Shown: positions 1 to 9,215 of the stretch, in pieces
How the letters are laid out: every line of letters begins with the position of its first letter
Position numbering within the stretch: position 1 is the first letter of the stretch
DNA from: Algoriphagus sp.
Lineage (GTDB): Bacteria > Bacteroidota > Bacteroidia > Cytophagales > Cyclobacteriaceae
DNA length: 64,000 nucleotides
NCBI GenBank assembly: GCA_029945945.1
Contig: JAQSDM010000011.1
Span: forward strand, 512,069 to 576,068
Direction of reading: 5' to 3'
Made by a program: the position numbers and the translations under genes
Notes under the pieces: model-generated
Told to the model about the DNA's origin: nothing
The model's database searches: none
Seen by the model: only the letters and a program-made list of their open reading frames with translations

Positions 1-589
1 GTTTGTGGGATGGCTCAACACAAACAATGAGGATCAAAAGGAGCTTCCGCATTAAAGTAGTATGAATGAAGGGAAGGCCGATCCATTTCTTATTATCAGT
101 TTGTACTTTCAGGAAAAAGCGAAAAAAAATTTGGGATTCTTTTTCAAACCTATTCCGGAAATTGCTCTATAAAAATGATCCACGGGTTTGCATTTCGCCT
201 TATTGAAATTACCATAATCAATGGCGTTGGTTCTCATAATACCTTGTGAATAAAATGTCCTCCATATAAGTTCATTGTATCTTTCCCCTGCAAAAAAATA
301 TATGGGGCATAATCAAGCTTCCTTGAGCTAATATTATCCTGTGTTTCTTTTAAAATTTCTTTTCTTCGGCGTTTAAACATATGTACTATTCAACTGAAAA
401 TCCAAAAAGCCTACTTGGCAACATGAGGATTTTCTTTCATTATCTCACTTTTTTAATCTTTAGTTAAATTCACTCTATATTTCTCAAATTTTTAATGGCA
501 TTTGTCAGCATTAATTAATTACCTTTTTATCTGAACAGTCTATTAATTCTGTCAGAATCAAAGAAAATATTTATTCCGCCTCACTTTAT
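1..589. other. gene-poor AT-rich left edge
   Basis: No convincing gene is seen here. Two short open stretches enter from the left edge on the plus strand, one ending at a TAA at 53-55 and one at a TGA at 61-63. Either could be the tail of an upstream gene, but there are too few codons to judge. The rest is AT-rich with frequent stops on both strands. The last 100 bases presumably hold the promoter of the TetR gene; I see no clear operator palindrome. Confidence 0.4.
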
Positions 590-1219
590 ATGAGCAAGAA
601 TAATTCAATTAAAATCTGGATTGAAACTGGTTACGCACAATTTGTAGCCGAAGGCTTGGAAGGAATGCAGGTTGAGCGATTGGCTAATCTGACCTCTCTA
701 AACAAGTCAGGTCATTATCATTACTTCGGAGATCGGGGTATTTTCCTTCAGCACTTGATGAAACACCATCTTACTCAGGCCGAACTAATTTCAAATGATT
801 TGCGCTTGATCGAGGATTTTTATCCGGAGTTCATCGAGGTCTTGCTGAAATTCTCCTTACCAATACTAGCTTATATGCAACTGGTGATAAACCGGCATGA
901 CAGACTCCTCAATGAAGTATATTTAAAGGTGAATGGATTTGTTGATCTGCCAGTTTTACCTTCCTGAGCTGGTTTTATTGGAACCCTAAACAATTATGAA
1001 TTTCCCCTTAAGTACTTTGAGCAAGTTCGTGATATGTTTTATTCAATAATTACATCTAAGAACATGAACCATGACTTTTTGAGAAGTCTTATATATGGAG
1101 CTAGGTCCTTTTGGGGGAAGGTCTTAATCAAAACTCAACTTAAGTTACCTCTTAAACGCTTTCGTCTAACTCACCTTTTTTCTTTTTTGTGCTATTTGAA
1201 ATTGCTTAATACACTTTAA
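590..1219 (+). pseudogene. TetR-family regulator interrupted by an in-frame stop
   Basis: The first 125 codons (590-967) give a TetR-type N-terminus: a helix-turn-helix region with 'VERLANLTSLNKSGHYHYF' followed by a helical ligand domain. A TGA at 965-967 ends it in the middle of the ligand domain. The same frame continues without another stop to 1219, reading 'GFIGTLNNYEFPLKYFEQV' and 'RDMFYSIITSKNMNHDFL', which looks like the rest of the same domain. Joined, the gene would have about 209 codons, a normal TetR length. The stop probably replaces a tryptophan codon (TGG to TGA). The predicted product would keep the DNA-binding part and lose most of the dimer and ligand region. A sequencing error is the main alternative. 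The divergence of the final 20 residues could be further decay. Confidence 0.75.
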
Positions 1220-1298
1220 GAAGTAGTATGATTAAAATCATATTTTCCCACTAATCCAATTTGCATTTTTACCTGCCATATTTCAACCAATCAATTCT

Positions 1299-3665
1299 AT
1301 GAAAAAAGTTGCGATCAATATTTTTATGCTCTTGGGTTTCCTGTCCACCGTAGCCTTTCAAACAAAGAAACCTGAACAAACTGCAATCTCTAAAAGTCCG
1401 GACGGCATAGACAGAACCTCTTTGCCAATCAAAGAACCAACCCGTTTAAAATACAAGGAATTGGATGCACGAAATGTCACTCCTCCTCCTCGATTTGAAG
1501 TGAAAGCTCCTGAAGGTGCCCCAAATGTAATTGTGGTATTAATTGACGATATGGGGTTTGGTGTCTCCGAGACGTTTGGCGGGCCTATTTCCACACCAAC
1601 CTTGGATCAACTAGGGAAAAACGGATTAAAGTTTAACCGTTTTCACACTACTGCGGTTTGTTCTCCAACTCGTGTGGCAGTGCTTACCGGGTACAATCAT
1701 CACTCCAACAATATGGGGGCTATCACTGAAACTGCCACTCTCTTCCCCGGAAATACAGGGGTAAGGCCGCAAACGATTACTCCGATGGCGGAGGTACTCC
1801 GACTGAATGGCTACAATACGGCAGCTTTTGGAAAATACCACGAGACTCCACCTTGGGAAATTTCGATTGCAGGTCCCCAAGACCGGTGGCCAACACGTTC
1901 CGGATTTGAAAAGTTTTATGGTTTTATTGGCGGAGAAACCAACCAATGGTCTCCGTTAATTTACGATGGGGTTACTTTGGTTGAAACTCCCGAAGATCCA
2001 AATTATCATTTCACGAATGATATGACCAATCAGGCTATTTCTTGGGTTCGCTTCCAAAAGGCTTTATCCCCTGATAAACCTTTCTTTATGTATTTCGCTC
2101 CCGGCGCTACCCATGCCCCACATCATGTCCCAAAAGAATGGATTGAAAAATACAAAGGAAAATTTGAACAGGGCTGGGATATACTGAGGGAAGAAACGCT
2201 GGCCAGACAGATCAAACTAGGACTCGTCCCTCCTGGCACAAAACTCGCACCTAAACCAGCAGATATTAAAGATTGGGATAGCCTGTCTCCAGATGAAAAG
2301 AAATTATTTACTCGTCAAATGGAGGTTTATGCTGGTTTTGCGGAGCAAACAGATTATGAAGTGGGTAGGCTCATTTCAACGATTGAGGAATTAGGAGTCA
2401 TGGATAATACCATCATAGTATTCATTGCAGGCGATAATGGAGCAAGTGCCGAAGGACAAATGAATGGCATGTACCAAGAGATGACCTACTTCAGCGGAGT
2501 GGCCGAAACCGTGCCGGATATGTTGAAGCATTATGATGAATGGGGTTCTGAAAGCACCTATCCTCACTTTTCCGCAGGATGGGCCGTGGCAATGGACGCA
2601 CCATTTTCTTACACTAAGCAAGTAGCTTCTGATTTTGGAGGCACCAGAAACGGTATGGTCATTCAATGGCCGGCTGGCATCAAAGCAAAAGGCGAAATAC
2701 GCTCCCAATTTGGCCATGTGATAGATATCGCTCCCACTGTATATGAAGTAGCAAAAATACCTGCTCCCACCACTGTAAATGGCATCAAGCAAGATCCGAT
2801 TGAAGGAACCAGTTTGGCATATACGTTTGATAATGTCAACGCTCCTGAGCAACACAAAGTGCAGTATTTCGAAATGTTCGGTAACCGCGGAGTTTATCAG
2901 GATGGATGGATGGCCCGTACCATTCACAGACCTGCTTGGATACAGAAACCTCTCAATACCCTTCAGGAAGACAAATGGGAGTTATTTAATTCCAATGAGG
3001 ATTTCAGTTTGGCTAATGATTTGGCAGCTAAAAATCCTGACAAACTGAAGGAAATGCAGGCTTTGTTTATGGCAGAAGCTGAGAAATATCATGTGCTCCC
3101 AATTGATGATCGTGTGCTGGAAAGGACTAATGCTGAGTTGATGGGCAGACCTACAGTAATGGGAAATAGAACATCCGTCACTTATGGAGAAGGAATGAAA
3201 GGCATGGGTATCGATATTTTTATTGACCTGAGAAGTAAAGGGTATACGATCACAACAGAAATAGCGATAGACGCAAAAGGAAACGGTGTAATTGTATGTC
3301 AGGGCGGGCAATTTGGTGGTTTATCTCTCTATCTCAAAGAGGGGAAACCTGCATTCAGCTATAATTATCTTGGATTGGAATCTACCCATATCATAGCCAA
3401 CCAACCTTTGAAACCCGGAAATTATAAACTGGTATATGACTTCAAGTATGATGGTGGCGGCATGGGCAAAGGAGGAGTTGGTACCATTTTCGTGAATGAC
3501 AAAATGGTAGTAGAAAAGAGAATTGAAAAAACTCAACCCGGTATATTTTCGGTTGACGACCTGGCTGACATTGGGGTAGATGATGGAACGCATGTCGCCG
3601 ATTACGGAGCTTCATCAAAATTCAATGGGAAAATTGAGTACGTAACTATAGAACGAAAAAAATAA
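1299..3665 (+). CDS. exported arylsulfatase with C-terminal beta domain
   Basis: This is a 788-residue formylglycine-dependent sulfatase of the alkaline-phosphatase superfamily, expected to hydrolyse sulfate esters in the periplasm or outside the cell. It has an N-terminal signal-like segment, the metal-binding 'VVLIDDMGFG', and the canonical C-x-P-x-R motif 'CSPTR' with Cys121 as the residue to be converted to formylglycine. 'GKYHETP' and 'GDNGASAEG' are the later active-site blocks. Residues from about 590 onward form a C-terminal extension rich in beta strands, typical of the long arylsulfatase subgroup. It stands alone downstream of the broken TetR gene. No formylglycine-generating enzyme or anSME maturase is present in the window, so activation must come from elsewhere. 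The substrate cannot be read from sequence. Confidence 0.9.
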   Translation: MKKVAINIFMLLGFLSTVAFQTKKPEQTAISKSPDGIDRTSLPIKEPTRLKYKELDARNVTPPPRFEVKAPEGAPNVIVVLIDDMGFGVSETFGGPISTPTLDQLGKNGLKFNRFHTTAVCSPTRVAVLTGYNHHSNNMGAITETATLFPGNTGVRPQTITPMAEVLRLNGYNTAAFGKYHETPPWEISIAGPQDRWPTRSGFEKFYGFIGGETNQWSPLIYDGVTLVETPEDPNYHFTNDMTNQAISWVRFQKALSPDKPFFMYFAPGATHAPHHVPKEWIEKYKGKFEQGWDILREETLARQIKLGLVPPGTKLAPKPADIKDWDSLSPDEKKLFTRQMEVYAGFAEQTDYEVGRLISTIEELGVMDNTIIVFIAGDNGASAEGQMNGMYQEMTYFSGVAETVPDMLKHYDEWGSESTYPHFSAGWAVAMDAPFSYTKQVASDFGGTRNGMVIQWPAGIKAKGEIRSQFGHVIDIAPTVYEVAKIPAPTTVNGIKQDPIEGTSLAYTFDNVNAPEQHKVQYFEMFGNRGVYQDGWMARTIHRPAWIQKPLNTLQEDKWELFNSNEDFSLANDLAAKNPDKLKEMQALFMAEAEKYHVLPIDDRVLERTNAELMGRPTVMGNRTSVTYGEGMKGMGIDIFIDLRSKGYTITTEIAIDAKGNGVIVCQGGQFGGLSLYLKEGKPAFSYNYLGLESTHIIANQPLKPGNYKLVYDFKYDGGGMGKGGVGTIFVNDKMVVEKRIEKTQPGIFSVDDLADIGVDDGTHVADYGASSKFNGKIEYVTIERKK

Positions 3666-3674
3666 GAAAATCAT

Positions 3675-3720
3675 TTATTCAGGGTCATTGATTGAAATTG
3701 CCAACGATGACTCTGAATAA
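3675..3720. terminator. stem-loop after sulfatase gene
   Basis: Inverted repeat with arms 3675-3687 and 3708-3720 (12 of 13 positions pair) around a 20-nt loop, starting 10 bases after the sulfatase stop. There is no clear U-run after the stem, so its terminator role is inferred from position. Confidence 0.4.
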
Positions 3721-3874
3721 AATTGATTCTTGAAATCTATTTATCCGGAAAATCTTCTTTCTCCGGAATTTCGCCCGAACTACTTCTATTTCCTCTTCTT
3801 TCTTTTGCAAAGCTAACTCAGTAAAAGACCAGAGATGGTCCAGCTTTTCACTAAGTATTACCAACTCCTGATTC

Positions 3875-4582
3875 ATGAAAAAATTACTGTTTCTTTTCCT
3901 TTTCATACTTGCATCTGCATCAGCCAAATCCCAGGTATTAATTTCACTGGTTTTCGGAGATAAGTTGAATTCAGACAAAATTGAGTTTGGCCTGGATGGG
4001 GGTTTGAACATGGCAAGTCTGAGCGGAGTAGATCCGTCAAGTTCTGCTAACAACTTCAATCTTGGATTTTACTTCGACCTCAAATTGAAGAACCCTTCCT
4101 GGATGGTTCACACAGGAGTGATCGTCAAATCAACCATGGGTGCAAAAGAACTCGCAGTTTATTCTTTAAATGATGAGGATCTGGATAATTCTTTCGCCGA
4201 AGGTTCTGTGGAAAGAAGGCTCGGCTATTTTAATGTACCCATCCTGATGAAGTACAAATTCAGTGATAAATTTTTTGCCGAGGGCGGACCAATGCTTGGA
4301 TTAATGGCTAAATCAAAAGATGTTTTTACAAAAGAGATAAGCGATAAAGAAGATCTGAGCTATGAAAGAAAGATCAGAGATCTCTATCATCCTCTTGATG
4401 CGGGCCTTATGTTTGGTATGGGTTATCGGTTGATGGGTGGAAATGGAATGAACCTCGGAATCAGATATTATGAAGGACTGGTTGATGTTGAAATCGATGA
4501 TAAAGGAGCAGATGTAAGAAATCGATCACTTTATTTCACAGTAGGTATTCCAATCGGAAAAGGCAAACTAGATCAGAATTAA
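3875..4582 (+). CDS. outer-membrane beta-barrel protein (PorT-like)
   Basis: A 235-residue protein with a clear signal peptide (MKKLLFLFLFILASASAKSQ) followed by alternating short hydrophobic beta strands: 'EFGLDGGLNMASLSG', 'LGFYFDLKLK', 'HTGVIVKSTMG', 'YFNVPILMKYKF', 'FAEGGPMLGLMAK', 'LGIRYYEGLVDV' and a last strand 'SLYFTVGIPIG'. This is the pattern of the 8-10-stranded 'outer membrane protein beta-barrel domain' family common in Bacteroidota. Such proteins are usually small porins or structural barrels of unknown ligand. It is single and not obviously in an operon; the next gene is convergent. The family call is solid, the role is not known. Confidence 0.8.
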   Translation: MKKLLFLFLFILASASAKSQVLISLVFGDKLNSDKIEFGLDGGLNMASLSGVDPSSSANNFNLGFYFDLKLKNPSWMVHTGVIVKSTMGAKELAVYSLNDEDLDNSFAEGSVERRLGYFNVPILMKYKFSDKFFAEGGPMLGLMAKSKDVFTKEISDKEDLSYERKIRDLYHPLDAGLMFGMGYRLMGGNGMNLGIRYYEGLVDVEIDDKGADVRNRSLYFTVGIPIGKGKLDQN

Positions 4583-4607
4583 TCCTTATTGACACTACTG
4601 CAGATTA

Positions 4608-5168
4608 TCATTCATAGATTTTTAATACCATCACCATTAAAAAGAAAGCCAGAAACAAAATCAAAAAAGACAATAAGGAAGCAACTGAAAACCTATACCC
4701 TTCATATTGTTTTTTGAGAAAGGACATATTCTTTTCATGCTGAAAGGTAGCAAGTAGCAATATCACGAACGCTGTTAAAATCAAAAACAATCCCAATTCA
4801 CGACCTGAGATAAGTTTCAACAAGGGTGCCTTCCCTGACTCTATTCTATTGTGGAAATATTCATAGGCACCTACACCAATTGTAATCAAAGTCAGACTGG
4901 CACGTATCCATGCAATTTGAAGCCGTTCGAAAGCAGTTCTGGTTCTCTCAAACTGAATATGTTTCTTGACTTCCTTTTTGTCCTTTTTTTTCAACTGCTG
5001 CAACTCTTCTTCCTGCTGGAGAACGGTTGCGGACTCTGCTATTTCCATCTTGTTTTTGAGCTGTTTAGTCGGCCAAACTTTTCCTAAAATTTCATCCTCA
5101 ACTGGCCTTTTGAGGACTTCCACTATAAATTTAACATTAAATTTTGGTTCAAAATCAAGTGGAAACAA
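4608..5168 (-). CDS. DUF202 (YidH-like) inner-membrane protein
   Basis: A 186-residue protein (start at 5168, or at 5048 for a 146-residue form). The core 'RTRTAFERLQIAWIRASLT' followed by a hydrophobic helix is the hallmark of the DUF202/YidH family. Two more membrane helices follow ('LGLFLILTAFVILLLATF' and 'VASLLSFLILFLAFFLMVM'), giving three in total. Between the possible N-termini lies a charged Gln/Glu/Lys-rich stretch likely to form a coiled coil on the cytoplasmic side. The inner start gives a more family-typical length, but the segment before it has no stop and may be real. The function of the family is unknown. Confidence 0.75.
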   Translation of the reverse strand: MFPLDFEPKFNVKFIVEVLKRPVEDEILGKVWPTKQLKNKMEIAESATVLQQEEELQQLKKKDKKEVKKHIQFERTRTAFERLQIAWIRASLTLITIGVGAYEYFHNRIESGKAPLLKLISGRELGLFLILTAFVILLLATFQHEKNMSFLKKQYEGYRFSVASLLSFLILFLAFFLMVMVLKIYE

Positions 5169-5390
5169 GGAGTAAAACGGATAATTAAAAATATTTTACA
5201 TCGCTAATTGGGTGAAAATTTAAAGGAGAATTTAACCCGGAAACAAACGAGAAAAGGATGTCAATAAGATTCTTCCAGGCGGAATTTTTAAACATTGATG
5301 AAACCAGTGACTCTCTTTTTGGTAAAACACCAAATAGTAAACTCACCAGAACCATATTCCTCGTAAATTCAAAACTAAAGCTATCCAGTA

Positions 5391-5894
5391 ATGATCCGTC
5401 CAGCCACTTTATCCGACTTGAATTTGATCGCGAAGTTATATCAGTCAGTGGCTGCAATTCCCGGCGGGATCGCTCGACAAGCCGATGAAATTTCTTGGGA
5501 ATATGTGGAGCATAATCTTTCCAAATCCCTTCAAAACGGGATTTGCCTGGTGGCAGAAGAAGACAATCAGATAGTTGCTGAGATTCACTCGTACAAGCTG
5601 GTACCAAAGGTTTTTGACCACGTGCTTTCTGAGCTTACAATTGTCGTACATCCGGATCGTCAGGGAAAAGGAATCGGTAAAGAGATTTTTACTGCATTTC
5701 TTCAGGAAGTTCAAAACAACCGGCCCGAGATTCTTCGGATCGAGCTTATCGCCCGGGAAAGCAATGGGAAGGCAATCAATTTTTACCAAAAAATCGGATT
5801 CTTTATTGAAGGAAAATTCGAGAGACGAATCGCCAATCCTGATGGAACTTTTGAGGCAGATATTCCAATGGCCTGGGTGAGAGATCGGATTTGA
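5391..5894 (+). CDS. GNAT-family N-acetyltransferase
   Basis: A 167-residue cytosolic acetyltransferase using acetyl-CoA. The acetyl-CoA-binding motif A is visible as 'LTIVVHPDRQGKGIGKEIF' (the R/Q-x-x-G-x-G/A signature), followed by motif B 'ARESNGKAINFYQKIGF'. The Tyr in 'NFYQKIGF' is the usual general acid position. The N-terminus 'MIRPATLSDLNLIAKLY' is the normal GNAT start, so the ATG at 5391 is well supported. It is monocistronic, convergent with the next gene. The acceptor substrate is unknown. Confidence 0.88.
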   Translation: MIRPATLSDLNLIAKLYQSVAAIPGGIARQADEISWEYVEHNLSKSLQNGICLVAEEDNQIVAEIHSYKLVPKVFDHVLSELTIVVHPDRQGKGIGKEIFTAFLQEVQNNRPEILRIELIARESNGKAINFYQKIGFFIEGKFERRIANPDGTFEADIPMAWVRDRI

Positions 5895-5972
5895 TTTAAA
5901 TAATATAGCCACCCGGAATTAGTCTTTCTGTAGTGGTGGATCCTCATCGGACTCAACTTGGATATGAAAAAT

Positions 5973-6014
5973 AACGTGAGTAAGCACCTTTTTCTCAAGG
6001 CACTTACTCACGTT
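5973..6014. terminator. bidirectional stem-loop terminator
   Basis: Perfect 12-bp inverted repeat with arms 5973-5984 and 6003-6014 around an 18-nt loop, placed between the convergent acetyltransferase and NTF2-like genes. AT-rich tracts flank both sides (T-run on the minus-strand side), so it can serve both genes. Confidence 0.6.
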
Positions 6015-6049
6015 TCAAAATTTCGTTGATCAGAAAATCCAGATATGAA

Positions 6050-6553
6050 TTATTGAATTGGCGGCAAAAACTCGTAGCCGAGCTGTCTCAGTACATCAGC
6101 CTCATTGTAGAATGTACGACTGTGAATTATTTTTCCGTCTTTAATTTTATAAGCTACATTGACCCAGGCATTTACAGGGCCTCTTTCGTCTTTGTATTTG
6201 ATGGTGACCAAGGCCCAGCTTGAAACCCAGTCACCTGCCTCAGCCTCTTCACCTTCTCCAATAGTCACTGCAATATTTTGAAAGCGAGTGTATTTGATTG
6301 ATTCATACAAGTTCTCCGCATTATATTTCCAGTTATCGATAGCGTCTCTTTTATTGGTAGAGTCACTGACTGATGGACCGAAACCTTTGTATTCTTCTGC
6401 AAGGACGGAGTCCATCATTGCAGGATTATTGGTTTCAACTGCTTCAAGGTACTTTTTCACCAAGGCAAGGTTTTCTTTCTTCTTTGCCTCATCACGTGAA
6501 GAGCAGGAAAATAAGGTGCTGAATGCAAATATTAGTATTAAGGAGTATTTCAT
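6050..6553 (-). CDS. NTF2/SnoaL-like lipoprotein
   Basis: A 167-residue lipoprotein: the signal 'MKYSLILIFAFSTLFSC' ends in a lipobox cysteine. The mature part is one NTF2-like alpha-beta cone domain: helix 'ENLALVKKYLEAVETNNPAMM', then 'LAEEYKGFGPSVSDS' and a curved sheet ending 'VAYKIKDGKIIHSRTFYNEADVL'. This is the arrangement of the SnoaL/ketosteroid-isomerase superfamily. No catalytic pair can be assigned with confidence, so it may bind a small hydrophobic ligand rather than catalyse. It is the first of five NTF2-like exported proteins in the window and is not next to any of the others. Confidence 0.8.
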   Translation of the reverse strand: MKYSLILIFAFSTLFSCSSRDEAKKKENLALVKKYLEAVETNNPAMMDSVLAEEYKGFGPSVSDSTNKRDAIDNWKYNAENLYESIKYTRFQNIAVTIGEGEEAEAGDWVSSWALVTIKYKDERGPVNAWVNVAYKIKDGKIIHSRTFYNEADVLRQLGYEFLPPIQ

Positions 6554-6637
6554 GAGTTCAGAGTTTTAGAATGGATTGTTTAAAAATTTAATTTCTGAGT
6601 CAAGCCTGCTCAGATCCGGATGAAGAATTGAAATCAA

Positions 6638-7192
6638 TTATTTAATAGTATAGCCTTTTCCCTCCATGCAAGCTGAAAAGGCTTTTGTGAAGCTGGCCTT
6701 CATATCCGCTTCTGCTTGAGTTGCCGCTGCTTGTGATTGTTGGTTTGCCTGGGCTTGCTGTTGTTTACCTGCGCGTCTTCCGGAAAGACCTCCCACAACA
6801 GCACCGATTGCCGCACCTTCGCCAGCATCACCTGCAATAGCGCCGATAGCTGCTCCTGCTGCTGCACCTCTTGCAGCCCCTCTTACTCCTCCACCGGTTG
6901 GACCAGTTTGAGCTGGAGCAACTTCTACTTTTGGTAAGTTCAAAGGATCAATTCCGGATTGCTCCATCGCCCAGGTGTAGCATGCATATTCATCTGCTTT
7001 TTGCTGGCTTTGAGTCTGCCCTTTAGACGGAAATGCATATAACTTAAGCCCGGTTGAAATTTGGTTATAAGTCATTTTAGTAGTATCTGGAACTGTGGGT
7101 GTTTGTTGACCCAATACTTTCTCGGAAAAAGCTAATAGGGTAATCATTAAAGCAATTTCGCCAACTGATCTAAATAAATTGATTCGATTCAT
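6638..7192 (-). CDS. glycine-zipper exported protein
   Basis: A 184-residue protein with a signal peptide (about residues 1-28, ending 'KVLGQ'). A central Ala/Gly repeat reads 'GAARGAAAGAAIGAIAGD' and then 'GEGAAIGAVVGGLSGRRAG', the alternating small-residue pattern of glycine-zipper (YMGG/OmpA-like Gly-zipper) proteins that pack in membranes. A Gln/Ala-rich helix follows and the C-terminus has 'FSACMEGKGYTIK', a sequence pattern I also associate with bacterial Gly-zipper envelope proteins. Two cysteines, one at 'EYACYTW' and one at 'SACMEG', could form a disulfide. The role is likely envelope-structural; the mechanism is unknown. Confidence 0.75.
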   Translation of the reverse strand: MNRINLFRSVGEIALMITLLAFSEKVLGQQTPTVPDTTKMTYNQISTGLKLYAFPSKGQTQSQQKADEYACYTWAMEQSGIDPLNLPKVEVAPAQTGPTGGGVRGAARGAAAGAAIGAIAGDAGEGAAIGAVVGGLSGRRAGKQQQAQANQQSQAAATQAEADMKASFTKAFSACMEGKGYTIK

Positions 7193-7588
7193 TTGTGTTT
7201 TAATTTAAAATATTTAATACTGAATTGTAAAAAAACAAGCTAAAACTAGAATCACAAAAAGACCTTGAGTCAGAAGAAATTACTAATCCGAACTTTCTTA
7301 TTTTGAGAATCTGGTATCGGGTTTAATCAGGCATCTATTTTTAAGTAGAATTCATAGTTAGTGTTAAATTAAGAAGTAAAATAAATCCTGTATTAGGAGT
7401 TTCAAATTATCCAATTTTCTTGGTCAAAAATCCTGATGAAAATCAGTTTTTGAAAATATTTATTTCAGGATAAACAGAATAGTAATCCCTATTCACGAGT
7501 ACCTATTCTCATCATAACTATATGGTTTCGCTTCCCCTCCCGGGGAGTGCAATTTGGCATTCTGGCCTATTCCTTAATATATTCCGAC
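7193..7588. other. AT-rich divergent intergenic region
   Basis: About 395 bases between the divergent glycine-zipper and amidase genes. I see no ORF, palindrome or repeat I can support. It must hold the promoters of both genes. Confidence 0.4.
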
Positions 7589-9124
7589 ATGAGAAATTTC
7601 AACTACCTATTGTCTGGCCTTCTGATTGGAATTAGTCTTGTCTCCTGCAATTCCCCCGAGGGTTCAGTTCCGATTGAATTGGAAGAATTAACTGTGGCTC
7701 AGATCCACGATGCATACAAAAAAAGCGAGTACTCCAGCGAGCAACTAGTCCAGGCTTATCTGGATAGAATCACACAGTTGAATGATACCATCAACGCACT
7801 GACAACCATCAATCCTGAGGCTCTGGCAATCGCCAGGCAGCTTGATGAAGAATTCGAAAACACCGGAAAACTGCGTCCACTTCATGGAATTCCCATTATT
7901 GTCAAAGACAATATTAACACGAATGGCCTTCCGACGACTGCCGGAGCTTTGGCTTTAGGGGATTTTATACCCGAGGAGGATGCCTTTATCATTCAAAAAC
8001 TGATTAAAGCCGGGGCGATCATTATCGCCAAATCCAACATGGCGGAATGGGCTTTCAGTCCCATGCATTCTGAAAGTTCGACAGCAGGCACCACGCGCAA
8101 TCCTTACAATCTTGACTTCGTTCCGGCTGGTTCAAGCGGCGGAACGGGTGCAGCGATTGCTGCAAATCTTGGCACGATTGGCTTGGGAACCGACACCGGT
8201 AATTCCATCCGGGGACCTTCTTCCCACAATGCCTTGGTGGGATTCAGGACTACTCTTGGCTTGGTGAGCAGATCGGCGATTGTGCCGCTTTACCTGCGTA
8301 ATGACGTGGTTGGGCCGATGTGCCGCACCGTCGAAGACGCAGTGAGAGTGCTGGAAGTGACTGCCGGATACGATCCTGAAGATCCGTTGACGAAGTATTC
8401 CGAAGGAAAAATCCCTGCCAATTACTCTCAGTTTCTGATAAAAGATGGGCTCAAAGGAGCGCGAATAGGAGTTTTCAGAACGCTCAGTGAAAAAGATGTC
8501 GATCCGGAAATTTCTACTCTATTCAATCAGGCTTTGGCAGATATGGAAAGAATGGGTGCGGTAGTCGTGGATTCGGTGGAAGTAAAAGATTTTGAAACAC
8601 TCCGGCAAAACCAATGGTGCAGTACGTTCCGGGAGGATTTGGAGTCCTTTTTAAGAACTTATGTAAAAAGGGATACCCTGAAAACTCTCGAAGATGTGAT
8701 CAGGGTTGGTACAAAGTCAGAATTTGCAAAAAGCCGCCTCAGCATGTTTGCAGAAAATAAAGGAAGATGGGAAAATCCGGAGGTTGAATGCGGCGATGCC
8801 TATACGGATGTGCTAAGAATTGCGTATCGTGAAGCCATTGAAAAGATGATGGATTCCCTGGGCCTAGATGCAATCGTCTATCCAACCTGGAATAATAAAC
8901 CGGCGCGAATCCTAGCTTTTCAGGAAGAATATAAAGGTGATAATTCCCAGATTATCGCTCCGCATACCGGCCAACCCGCATTTACAGTTCCAATGGGCTT
9001 TTCCTCCGGAAATCTTCCCGCTGGACTTCAGTTTCTGGGCAGGATGTATTCAGAGCCTACGCTAATCAAACTTACTTATTCCTACGAACAAGGGACAAAG
9101 CACAGGAAAGCACCGGTTTTGTAG
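7589..9124 (+). CDS. lipoprotein amidase (amidase-signature family)
   Basis: A member of the amidase-signature family, which hydrolyses carboxylic amides with a Ser-cisSer-Lys triad. The ATG at 7589 is preferred over the one at 7547 because it begins a lipoprotein signal (MRNFNYLLSGLLIGISLVSC). Counting from it, Lys106 lies in 'PIIVKDNINTNG', the cis-Ser in 'PAGSSGGTGAA' is Ser182, and the nucleophile Ser206 sits in 'GTDTGNSIRGP'. The spacings of 76 and 24 match the family closely. The usual DTGGS is DTGNS here, an unusual substitution beside the nucleophile. The length (511 residues) is normal. Anchoring outside the inner membrane suggests action on peptides or other amides in the envelope. 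It is monocistronic. Confidence 0.9.
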   Translation: MRNFNYLLSGLLIGISLVSCNSPEGSVPIELEELTVAQIHDAYKKSEYSSEQLVQAYLDRITQLNDTINALTTINPEALAIARQLDEEFENTGKLRPLHGIPIIVKDNINTNGLPTTAGALALGDFIPEEDAFIIQKLIKAGAIIIAKSNMAEWAFSPMHSESSTAGTTRNPYNLDFVPAGSSGGTGAAIAANLGTIGLGTDTGNSIRGPSSHNALVGFRTTLGLVSRSAIVPLYLRNDVVGPMCRTVEDAVRVLEVTAGYDPEDPLTKYSEGKIPANYSQFLIKDGLKGARIGVFRTLSEKDVDPEISTLFNQALADMERMGAVVVDSVEVKDFETLRQNQWCSTFREDLESFLRTYVKRDTLKTLEDVIRVGTKSEFAKSRLSMFAENKGRWENPEVECGDAYTDVLRIAYREAIEKMMDSLGLDAIVYPTWNNKPARILAFQEEYKGDNSQIIAPHTGQPAFTVPMGFSSGNLPAGLQFLGRMYSEPTLIKLTYSYEQGTKHRKAPVL

Positions 9125-9215
9125 GTTCTCAGATCAACCATCCCCGGAAATTCTTTAGTCTTTGAATTGCCGACATCAAGTGTGAGGATGGATGGGGAAA
9201 AGTGCTTTCAAAAGC

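Noticed and set aside
1034..1219. Separate 61-codon gene
   Set aside because: It is the in-frame continuation of the TetR gene after the TGA at 965-967; similarity to the TetR ligand domain begins before its ATG.
2391..2927. 178-codon minus-strand frame inside the first sulfatase
   Set aside because: Lies antisense to a clear sulfatase gene with all active-site motifs; no features of its own.
9136..9200. Hairpin between the amidase and DUF4251 genes
   Set aside because: The GC-rich words there are not complementary; no stable stem could be drawn.
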